From Planctomycetia bacterium (GTDB lineage: Bacteria > Planctomycetota > Planctomycetia > Gemmatales > Gemmataceae), in NCBI GenBank assembly GCA_025356615.1, contig JANXSH010000529.1, positions 1 through 7,183 of the forward strand: 7,183 nucleotides of DNA, in the 5' to 3' direction. Below, one piece after another: positions 1-4,878 of this stretch (its first letter is position 1; each line of letters begins with the position of its first letter). The notes beneath the pieces are model-generated. The model did no database searches, was not told the DNA's origin, and worked only from the letters and a program-made list of their open reading frames with translations. Made by a program: the position numbers and the translations under genes.

Positions 1-1060
1 CGGGCTTGATGAGTAGTTCGCCCTTCAGCTCGTCGAACTTGCGTTGGGCGGCGAGGCCGTCCCAGATGTCCTTGCCGTCGGCGTAGGGGGCGTCGGCGTG
101 CTTACGGCCGATGACGATGTCAGTGAAGCCGAAGTTCTGGCGATAGATGCCGTGCATGATCGCCTCCTTCGGACCGGCGTAGAACATCTTGATGTCCAGC
201 CCGATGAGGTGGATGCGGTCGCCGATGGGGCAGCCGACCTTCTTCCACAACTCCTCGTCGCTGTCGCCCTCGCCGAGCGCCTTGGCGGCGATCAACGCTT
301 GGTAGGTGCGCATGCGGGTGACGGCGTTCACGTCGTCGCCCTTGGTCTCGCCGACGAGCGGGTTGAGGACCGCGCCAGCGAAGTGGCCGTCGCGCGTCAG
401 GCGCTCGAGGCCAGCGACGAGGGCGTATTCGTGCGCCCGGTGCAGCGGGTTGCGCGTCTGGAACGCCACGACGCGCTGGTAGCCCTTCTCGCGGAACATC
501 GCCCGCGTCTGCTTCGGCGTCAGCACGAGGCCGCCGTATTCCGGGTGAGGCGTCTGGGGCAGGACGCGGACCTCGCCGCCGACGAGGAACTCGCGCGGGT
601 CGCTCATCACCATCTGCCCGCCGGGGTGATCCGTGCGCGTCGTTTGGTAGACGCCCTCGACGTACTTCGCCTTGTCCCAGGGGAAGATGTCGCTGATCGT
701 CAGCGACCCGACGCGCTCGCCGCCCGAAGTCGTGAGGGCGACCGTCTGGCCCGGCTTCAGCGTCTTGGCGAGGTCGGCGGCGACGGGGAACGAGAGCGGG
801 ATCGTCCAGGCGTATTTCTTGCCGACGGAGATCACGACTTCTTCGTCGAGGACGCGCTGGTACGTCGCCTGGTCCATCGGCCCGGTGAGTGGGCTGAGGC
901 CGCCGTCGCCCATGCGGTAGAGCGTGGACAGGTCGGCGTCGGAAATCGGGAATGCGGTCCGCTGTGCCAGGTCGGCGCGGAACGCGGCCTGCTCGGAGGC
1001 GGGCACCATGCGGTCGATCAGCTCGGCTACACCGCCGTGAGGCGCGATCAGGTCGGACAT
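1..1060 (-). CDS. sat: Sulfate adenylyltransferase (ATP sulfurylase), 3' end cut by window edge
   Basis: Cytoplasmic enzyme that makes adenylyl sulfate (APS) and pyrophosphate from sulfate and ATP, the first step of sulfate assimilation. The visible 353 residues start at MSDLIAPHGG. They carry the nucleotide-binding HxxH motif in QTRNPLHRAHE (201-211), MFYAGPKEA (292-300) and GRKHADAP (318-325). The N-terminal PUA-like region precedes the catalytic domain, as expected for the single-chain Sat family rather than the CysD/CysN heterodimer. The GRKHADAP form recalls Sat proteins of sulfur-oxidising and sulfate-reducing bacteria; that comparison is from memory. The C-terminus lies outside the window, so a fused APS kinase domain cannot be excluded. 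The start is supported by AAGGAG 10 nt upstream. It is the last visible gene of the cysH-rrf2-sat set, 14 bp after rrf2. Its partner CysH uses APS directly, so the role is probably assimilatory. Confidence 0.95.
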   Translation of the reverse strand, partial: MSDLIAPHGGVAELIDRMVPASEQAAFRADLAQRTAFPISDADLSTLYRMGDGGLSPLTGPMDQATYQRVLDEEVVISVGKKYAWTIPLSFPVAADLAKTLKPGQTVALTTSGGERVGSLTISDIFPWDKAKYVEGVYQTTRTDHPGGQMVMSDPREFLVGGEVRVLPQTPHPEYGGLVLTPKQTRAMFREKGYQRVVAFQTRNPLHRAHEYALVAGLERLTRDGHFAGAVLNPLVGETKGDDVNAVTRMRTYQALIAAKALGEGDSDEELWKKVGCPIGDRIHLIGLDIKMFYAGPKEAIMHGIYRQNFGFTDIVIGRKHADAPYADGKDIWDGLAAQRKFDELKGELLIKP

Positions 1061-1070
1061 CTCTTTCGTT

Positions 1071-1076
1071 CTCCTT
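1071..1076 (-). promoter_or_regulatory. sat ribosome binding site overlapping the rrf2 stop codon
   Basis: On the minus strand the sequence reads TAAGGAG: the rrf2 stop TAA shares two bases with the Shine-Dalgarno AAGGAG of sat, whose ATG follows after 10 nt. A ribosome ending rrf2 would sit on the sat initiation site, so translational coupling is likely (inference). The site also supports the chosen sat start. Confidence 0.7.
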
Positions 1077-1509
1077 AGATCTGGTACACCAGGGCATCTT
1101 TTTCTTGACTTCGCTGCAACAACTCCGCCAGGCTCAGCCGTTCGAGCAAGCGCTGCTCCTGCTTCTGGATGTCCATCCACACGTCGAGCAACACGACGAC
1201 GGCGGGCGTTCGACTGTCCGCCTTCAGGGCCGACTGCGGGGCGATGGTCCGGTCCTCGATCGCGTTGATGATCGACGCGAGGGTGATCGTTTCCGGCGAC
1301 CGGATCAGTTGATACCCCCCCGAGGCACCGCGCACGCTGCTCACCAGCCCGGCGGTCTTGAGCTGCAAAAGGATCTGCACGAGGAACCGCGGCGAGATCC
1401 CCTGCGCCTCCGCGATCGTGCGGATGCTCACCGGCTGCGGGTCGCGATGACTCGCGGCCAACTCCAGCATCGCGGCACAGGCATATTCCGCCTTGGCGGA
1501 GATTCGCAT
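1075..1509 (-). CDS. Rrf2-family transcriptional regulator, CymR-like (no Fe-S cysteines)
   Basis: A 144-residue winged-helix DNA-binding protein. The N-terminus MRISAKAEYA is the usual start of Rrf2 proteins. A helix-turn-helix follows (about 27-52, SIRTIAEAQGISPRFLVQIL), then the wing (about 57-68, VSSVRGASGGYQ) and a C-terminal dimerisation helix (about 108-135). The only cysteine is C11. The three-cysteine cluster that binds Fe-S in IscR, NsrR and RirA is absent, which points to the CymR-type branch; CymR represses sulfur and cysteine metabolism in Bacillus. Placement between cysH and sat supports a role as local sulfur regulator, probably autoregulatory through the palindrome upstream of cysH (inference). 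No clear Shine-Dalgarno precedes the ATG, so translation may be weak or depend on the upstream gene. The effector is unknown. Confidence 0.88.
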   Translation of the reverse strand: MRISAKAEYACAAMLELAASHRDPQPVSIRTIAEAQGISPRFLVQILLQLKTAGLVSSVRGASGGYQLIRSPETITLASIINAIEDRTIAPQSALKADSRTPAVVVLLDVWMDIQKQEQRLLERLSLAELLQRSQEKDALVYQI

Positions 1510-1535
1510 GGGGGGTTCACTCGGTTGACGTTCTT

Positions 1536-1643
1536 GTAGGGTGGGTCGAGCGGAGCGAGGCCCACCGGCACTTCCGCGACAGCGTCATTCAGGGGAGAGG
1601 CGACACGCAACTGGTGGGCCTCGCGTTGCTCGACCCACCCTAC
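1536..1643. repeat. Long inverted repeat (31-nt arms) between cysH and rrf2
   Basis: Arms 1536-1566 and 1613-1643 are reverse complements at 28 of 31 positions and enclose a 46-bp centre. The outer ends read GTAGGGTGGGTCGAGC and the inner ends GAGGCCCACC. Each arm also has its own smaller GTGGG/CCCAC dyad. From memory, sequences of this kind recur between genes in many bacterial genomes, so it is probably a non-autonomous dispersed palindromic element rather than a feature of this operon. In the cysH-rrf2 transcript it would fold into a very strong stem starting about 20 nt after the cysH stop, and could reduce read-through or protect the cysH RNA. It accounts for most of the 154-bp gap. Confidence 0.8.
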
Positions 1644-1663
1644 GGGTCCAATGGGTCCATGTG

Positions 1664-2389
1664 TCAAATCCCGCCGCCGTCGTTGACTTCGATGACGTGC
1701 AGGCCGCACTCCTTTTTCGTCGTCCCCGCCCATCGTCCCTGGCGCTCGTCTCCCCCCTCCCCTGCCGGCGCGGTGCAGGGGCGGCAGCCGATGCTCGGGT
1801 ATCCCAAATCGTGCAGAGGGTTGTAGGGGATGTCGTTGTCGAGGATGAGCCGCCACACGTCGCTCTTGGTCCAGTTTAGCAGCGGGTTGACCTTCACGAG
1901 GCGGAACTTCGCGTCCCACTGCACGACCCCTGCCTTGGCCCGGTGTTCGGTCTGGTCCTTGCGGATGGCGCTGATCCAGGCGGTGTACCCCTCGACGGCC
2001 CGACGAAGAGGGAGGATCTTTCGATCGTGGCAGCACTGATCGGGCCGGATCCGGTAGAGCGGTCCGCCGTGTTCGGCTTCGTACTCCTCGACGGTCAGCT
2101 CGGGGCGGACGTACTCGACGGCGATGCCGTAGCGTGCGAGCAACCTCTCGCGGAGGTGCAACGTCTCGTCGAACTGGTAGCCCGTGTCGAGGTTGAAGAT
2201 ACGCACGGTGGGGTCGATCCTGGCGAGCATGTGGATGATGCAACATCCCTCGGCCCCGAAGGCGGTCGCCATCGTCAGCCCGCGCCCGAATTTCGTCGTC
2301 GCCCAGCGCAACACCTCTTCGGCGCTCGCCGACTCCAGTTCCGCATTCGCCCGCGCGATCTCCTCCGCCGTCATGACCAGACTCGTCAT
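1664..2389 (-). CDS. cysH: Adenylyl-sulfate (APS) reductase, assimilatory, [4Fe-4S] type
   Basis: A 241-residue cytoplasmic enzyme that reduces APS to sulfite and AMP with thioredoxin. It shows the adenine-nucleotide hydrolase fold: FGAEG (44-48) near the P-loop, LDTGYQF (67-73) and IRKDQT (142-147). The iron-sulfur cysteines are complete: C119-C120 and C202/C205 (GCRPC). This signature separates APS-using bacterial reductases from PAPS-using enterobacterial CysH, which lacks the cluster. The catalytic ECGLH (227-231, C228) is close to the C-terminus. The ATG at 2389 has an excellent AGGAGGAG 8 nt upstream (2398-2405), better than the internal ATG at codon 6. It is the first gene of the presumed cysH-rrf2-sat operon, with its own promoter. 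The PAPS-reductase alternative is unlikely given the cluster cysteines and the Sat partner. Confidence 0.95.
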   Translation of the reverse strand: MTSLVMTAEEIARANAELESASAEEVLRWATTKFGRGLTMATAFGAEGCCIIHMLARIDPTVRIFNLDTGYQFDETLHLRERLLARYGIAVEYVRPELTVEEYEAEHGGPLYRIRPDQCCHDRKILPLRRAVEGYTAWISAIRKDQTEHRAKAGVVQWDAKFRLVKVNPLLNWTKSDVWRLILDNDIPYNPLHDLGYPSIGCRPCTAPAGEGGDERQGRWAGTTKKECGLHVIEVNDGGGI

Positions 2390-2418
2390 CTCACAAGCTC
2401 CTCCTGGGTATACGGATG

Positions 2419-2432
2419 ATTATGAACATAAT
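2419..2432. promoter_or_regulatory. Palindromic operator candidate over the cysH -10 box
   Basis: ATTATGAACATAAT has perfect 6-bp arms ATTATG/CATAAT around a 2-bp centre. It covers the whole -10 hexamer of the cysH promoter and part of the spacer, the place where a repressor dimer would block polymerase. AT-rich dyads are typical targets of Rrf2 proteins, and such a gene lies in the operon. Binding by that protein is inference. The site may also influence the divergent queC, since its other arm reads CATAAT on the plus strand, though no good -35 accompanies it. Confidence 0.5.
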
Positions 2433-2446
2433 GATGATTTCGTCAA
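2419..2446 (-). promoter_or_regulatory. Sigma70-like promoter of the cysH operon
   Basis: On the minus strand a -35 TTGACG (2441-2446) and a -10 CATAAT (2419-2424) are separated by 16 bp. Each matches 5 of 6 consensus bases. Transcription would begin near 2412 and leave a short leader of about 22 nt that contains the AGGAGGAG of cysH. It is the clearest promoter in the window and lies in an AT-rich patch of otherwise GC-rich DNA. Confidence 0.65.
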
Positions 2447-2515
2447 GGCCAACTAACCGCCGAGTCAAAGAGGGCACATCGGAATACACAGAAGGAAGTC
2501 AGACTCAACAGGAAT

Positions 2516-2522
2516 GGGAGGT
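2516..2522 (+). promoter_or_regulatory. queC ribosome binding site
   Basis: GGGAGGT lies 7 nt before the ATG at 2530. It fixes the queC start there, although the frame stays open upstream to 2416. The extra upstream 38 codons (MIMNIMMISS...) do not resemble QueC and overlap the cysH promoter. Confidence 0.7.
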
Positions 2523-2529
2523 CGCCTTC

Positions 2530-3222
2530 ATGGGAAACGCGAAGCGAGCGGTGATCCTACTGTCCGGCGGACTCGACTCCGCCACCGTCCTGGCCGTCGC
2601 CCGTCGTGAAGGGTTCGCTTGCCATGCCCTGAGCATCGCGTATGGCCAGCGCCATGCCGTCGAGTTGGTCGCCGCCCGAAAAGTGGCCGCCGCACTCGGG
2701 GTCGCCGAGCATCGCGAGATGCACCTCGACTTGCGCGCGCTGGGCGGCTCCGCCTTGACCGCCGACCTGCCGGTGCCCGTCGATCGCACGGATGGAGAGA
2801 TGAGTCAAGGCATCCCGATCACTTATGTCCCGGCGAGGAATACGGTCTTTCTCTCCCTCGCGCTGGCCTACGCCGAGGTGATCGGCGCGTTCGATCTGTT
2901 CATCGGGGTTAACGCGGTCGATTTTTCGGGCTACCCGGACTGTCGGCCCGAGTTCATCGCGGCGTTTCGCACGGTCGCGAACCTGGCGACGAAGGCGGGC
3001 GTGGAGGGGGGGCGATTCGACATCCACACGCCGCTGATCGACCTGCCGAAGGCCGACATCATTCGCCTCGGCGTCTCGCTCGGGGTGGACTACGGCTTGA
3101 CGCACAGCTGCTACGCCCCCACCCCAGAGGGTCTGGCTTGTGGCCGATGCGACTCGTGTCGGATCCGCGCAGCCGGCTTCGCTGCGGCTGGCGTGCCGGA
3201 CCCGACGCGGTATCCTGAATAG
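2530..3222 (+). CDS. queC: 7-cyano-7-deazaguanine (preQ0) synthase QueC
   Basis: A 230-residue cytoplasmic enzyme that converts 7-carboxy-7-deazaguanine to preQ0 using ATP and ammonia, in the route to queuosine and other 7-deazaguanine modifications. Visible signatures are the PP-loop SGGLDS (12-17), YVPARNT (99-105), GVNAVDFSGYPDCRPEF (127-142) and the zinc-binding cysteines C194, C204, C207 and C210 at the C-terminus (C-x9-C-x2-C-x2-C). Length and ending are normal for the family. It is followed on the same strand by queE after 86 bp, so the two probably share a transcript. It is divergent from cysH. No preQ1 riboswitch is recognisable in its roughly 140-bp upstream region. queD, queF and folE are not in the window. 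Confidence 0.96.
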   Translation: MGNAKRAVILLSGGLDSATVLAVARREGFACHALSIAYGQRHAVELVAARKVAAALGVAEHREMHLDLRALGGSALTADLPVPVDRTDGEMSQGIPITYVPARNTVFLSLALAYAEVIGAFDLFIGVNAVDFSGYPDCRPEFIAAFRTVANLATKAGVEGGRFDIHTPLIDLPKADIIRLGVSLGVDYGLTHSCYAPTPEGLACGRCDSCRIRAAGFAAAGVPDPTRYPE

Positions 3223-3296
3223 TTGACAGTTGACAGTTGTCAGAGTCGAGTTGAGAGTTGTCAGAACCTACTGACAACTGACAACTGATAACTATT
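3218..3296. repeat. Heptamer-based inverted repeat between queC and queE
   Basis: The left arm 3218-3243 holds successive heptamers TTGACAG, TTGACAG, TTGTCAG. The right arm 3271-3296 holds CTGACAA, CTGACAA, CTGATAA. The arms are reverse complements at 23 of 26 positions around a 27-nt loop that has another TTGTCAG. The left arm begins inside the queC stop codon. The low-GC heptamers look foreign to the surrounding coding sequence and resemble the short tandemly repeated repeats described from cyanobacteria (from memory). The element fills nearly the whole queC-queE gap and could form an RNA stem that tunes queE expression. There is no T-tract. Confidence 0.8.
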
Positions 3297-3308
3297 CCAG
3301 AGGGGCGT

Positions 3309-3995
3309 ATGCGGATCGCGGAAATCTTCCACTCCATCCAGGGCGAGGGCTTGCTCGTCGGCGTCCCGTCGGCGTTCGTCCGCACGACGGGATGTAACCT
3401 TCGGTGCCATTGGTGCGATTCGCCCTACACTTCATGGGAGCCGACCGGCGAGGCCCTGTCGGTCGAGGAGATCCTGGCCCGCGTTCGCGCGTTCCACTGT
3501 CGCCATGTCGTCGTCACGGGCGGCGAACCGCTCCTGATCCCCGAAGTCGTGCCACTCTGCGCCGCCCTCCGGCGGGCGGGGCATTATGTCACGATCGAGA
3601 CGGCGGGTACGGTCTTTCGGCCCGTCGAGTGTGACCTCGTCAGCCTCAGCCCGAAGCTCAGTAACTCGACTCCGCACGTCCGCGAGGGGGGCCGATTCGC
3701 CCTGCGTCACGAGCAGCTGCGCCTCCAGCCGGAGGTCATCCGCCGATTGCTCGACCTCGCGGAGTATCAATTGAAGTTCGTCATCGACCGGCCCGAGGAT
3801 CTCGACGAGGTACACGCCCTGCTGGCGCTGTTGCCCCCCGTCCCGGCGGATCGCGTCCTCCTCATGCCCCAGGGCGTAGCGAGGGACGAACTCGACCGGC
3901 GGAGCGCGTGGCTCGCCGAGTTGTGCAAGCGCCACGGCTTCCGCTTCTGCACACGGCTGCACATCGAACTCTACGGCAACCGTCGGGGGACGTGA
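3309..3995 (+). CDS. queE: 7-carboxy-7-deazaguanine synthase QueE (radical SAM)
   Basis: A 228-residue radical SAM enzyme that contracts 6-carboxy-tetrahydropterin to 7-carboxy-7-deazaguanine, the substrate of QueC. Visible motifs are EIFHSIQGEG (5-14), the cluster motif C29-x3-C33-x2-C36 in GCNLRCHWC, and the SAM-binding TGGEPLL (70-76). CxxxCxxC makes it a classical family member; some QueE proteins have a longer insert between the first cysteines. The ATG at 3309 starts at the conserved N-terminus. The upstream purine stretch AGAGGGG (3299-3305) ends only 3 nt before the ATG, so the ribosome binding site is mediocre. It lies downstream of queC across a repeat element and converges with the FHA gene 11 bp away. 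Confidence 0.95.
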   Translation: MRIAEIFHSIQGEGLLVGVPSAFVRTTGCNLRCHWCDSPYTSWEPTGEALSVEEILARVRAFHCRHVVVTGGEPLLIPEVVPLCAALRRAGHYVTIETAGTVFRPVECDLVSLSPKLSNSTPHVREGGRFALRHEQLRLQPEVIRRLLDLAEYQLKFVIDRPEDLDEVHALLALLPPVPADRVLLMPQGVARDELDRRSAWLAELCKRHGFRFCTRLHIELYGNRRGT

Positions 3996-4011
3996 GCGAC
4001 TTCGGCTCACG
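3991..4011. terminator. Bidirectional hairpin containing both convergent stop codons
   Basis: CGTGAGC (3991-3997) and GCTCACG (4005-4011) form a perfect 7-bp stem with a 7-nt loop. The queE stop TGA lies in one arm and the stop TGA of the opposing FHA gene in the other. An alternative fold closes a C(TTCG)G tetraloop. There is no T-run on either side, so intrinsic termination is uncertain, but the position between convergent genes suits a shared 3'-end structure. Confidence 0.5.
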
Positions 4012-4462
4012 ACGCCTGGCGGTGGGGCGCGCTGAGCGATTTCAAGATGCTCTGCACATGGCTGGAGCCACCCAGACCCGAGTCTACGGTGAGGTCCACG
4101 ATGAAGTGGAACCCGCCGATGCGGATACGGTCGTCCTGCTCCAGGGGAGCCTGGAGGACTTGCTCGCCGTTGACCTGGATGCCGTTGAGGCTGTTCAGGT
4201 CCATGATCTGCCACCCCCCCTCGAGGAACAAGAGTCGGCAGTGCCGTCGGCTCACGTCGGGCAACGGCAGGCGGATGTCGGCCTCGGTGTGCCGACCGAT
4301 GACCGTGTCCGGGCGCGTAACCTCGATGACCGTTGCCGTGGACTCGAGGACCAGGCGGAGCGGGAGGAAGGAGGGTGGCGGTTGCTCTTCGGAGTGGAGA
4401 TGCAGGAACGGACCGATGGACGGAGAGCCTTCGGCCTCCGCGTGGGAGATTGGGTGATCCAT
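4007..4462 (-). CDS. Small FHA-domain protein
   Basis: A 151-residue soluble protein that is essentially one forkhead-associated domain, a phosphothreonine-peptide-binding module. The domain spans about 35-127: IGRH (55-58, with the phosphate-contacting GR), SRRHCRL (71-77), the LNSLNGIQVNG loop (89-99), then LEQDDRIRIGGFHF (107-120). These are the diagnostic FHA residues. The first 30 residues are low-complexity and Pro/Glu-rich, and there is no signal peptide or membrane segment. The start at 4462 is my choice. The frame stays open upstream and an ATG at 4546 would add 28 residues, but neither start has a strong Shine-Dalgarno and the upstream part lacks any domain. FHA proteins are abundant in planctomycetes beside Ser/Thr kinases, but none is in this window. 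It is divergent from the CYTV protein gene; a functional link is unproven. Confidence 0.85.
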   Translation of the reverse strand: MDHPISHAEAEGSPSIGPFLHLHSEEQPPPSFLPLRLVLESTATVIEVTRPDTVIGRHTEADIRLPLPDVSRRHCRLLFLEGGWQIMDLNSLNGIQVNGEQVLQAPLEQDDRIRIGGFHFIVDLTVDSGLGGSSHVQSILKSLSAPHRQAS

Positions 4463-4526
4463 TTCGGAGGAGATCCTGTTCCGGTGGGAGGGATCGATCG
4501 CTGTTCCACCCTGCTGATGAGCTAGT

Positions 4527-4532
4527 CCTATA
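4527..4532 (-). promoter_or_regulatory. Possible extended -10 promoter for the FHA gene
   Basis: On the minus strand TGGTATAGG contains an extended -10 (TGN plus TATAGG, 4 of 6 bases). No matching -35 is evident. Transcription would start near 4520, about 58 nt before the FHA ATG. Weak evidence. Confidence 0.25.
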
Positions 4533-4590
4533 CCAGAACGCGCCATCGGGAATAAAGAGGAGTCCGCGCCGTCGGGAGAGGCGAGAGCAT

Positions 4591-4606
4591 GGCGATTGCA
4601 ATCGCC
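4591..4606. promoter_or_regulatory. 16-bp perfect palindrome, possible operator
   Basis: GGCGATTGCAATCGCC is identical to its reverse complement. It lies in the divergent region between the FHA and CYTV genes. It could be a dimeric regulator site, or the stem of a hairpin with a TGCA loop. It contains no CDS. Nothing identifies the protein that would bind it. Confidence 0.45.
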
Positions 4607-4620
4607 GGGCTTGGGAGCCC
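4607..4620. other. Short stem-loop directly after the 16-bp palindrome
   Basis: GGGCT (4607-4611) and AGCCC (4616-4620) form a 5-bp stem with loop TGGG. It abuts the 16-bp palindrome, so the two could stack as adjacent hairpins in RNA. A stem this short is common by chance in GC-rich DNA. Confidence 0.35.
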
Positions 4621-4664
4621 CTCTAACCATCCCAGCGCCAACGGTGGGTCGTGCCGTCCCTGCC

Positions 4665-4694
4665 GTGAGCGCCGGAAAGTCTTCCGGCGCTCGC
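4665..4694. other. Strong hairpin in the FHA/CYTV intergenic region
   Basis: GAGCGCCGGAA (4667-4677) and TTCCGGCGCTC (4682-4692) form a perfect 11-bp stem with a 4-nt loop AGTC. In RNA it extends to 13 bp with one G-U pair. It is the most stable compact hairpin in the window. It lies far from both genes, with no T-tract, so a dispersed palindromic repeat or a leader structure is as likely as a terminator. Confidence 0.6.
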
Positions 4695-4878
4695 CGACCG
4701 GATCGATCAGCAAAGTCCGACGAAACGGGCGACTCGCCCCACTCTTCGCAGGTTTCGCCCCAATCCAAGTTTACCTCAGCCCCGCAATCGCGCACAGTTA
4801 GTTCATCAGCGAGGCTGTCGCCGCTTCCGGATTTTGCCACAGGCTGCGCGGCATTCTCATCTTGGACAGGAGAACTAC

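Larger units (their letters stand above)
4463..4878. other. Divergent intergenic region, no convincing gene
   Basis: This stretch separates the start of the FHA gene from the start of the CYTV protein gene. Open frames cross it on both strands but carry no family signature and no good ribosome binding sites. It holds a 16-bp perfect palindrome and two stem-loops (listed separately), a weak promoter candidate for the FHA gene, and near its right end the ribosome binding site AGGAG (4868-4872). I could not find a persuasive promoter for the CYTV gene, so its leader could be long and include the hairpins. Confidence 0.6.

Noticed and set aside
44..1078. Long open frame on the plus strand opposite sat
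   Set aside because: GC-rich coding sequence leaves the opposite strand free of stops. The minus-strand frame is unmistakably Sat.
1510..1663. Coding potential across the cysH-rrf2 gap (peptide like VGWVEQREAH)
   Set aside because: This peptide is the translation of the inverted repeat itself and is a typical spurious call on such elements.
2416..2529. N-terminal extension of QueC from an upstream ATG
   Set aside because: The 38 extra residues do not look like QueC and would overlap the cysH promoter; GGGAGGT fits the ATG at 2530.
2440..2529. preQ1 riboswitch upstream of queC
   Set aside because: The leader has purine-rich stretches such as AGAGGG, but I find no matching CCCUC arm or A-rich pseudoknot tail of the known classes.
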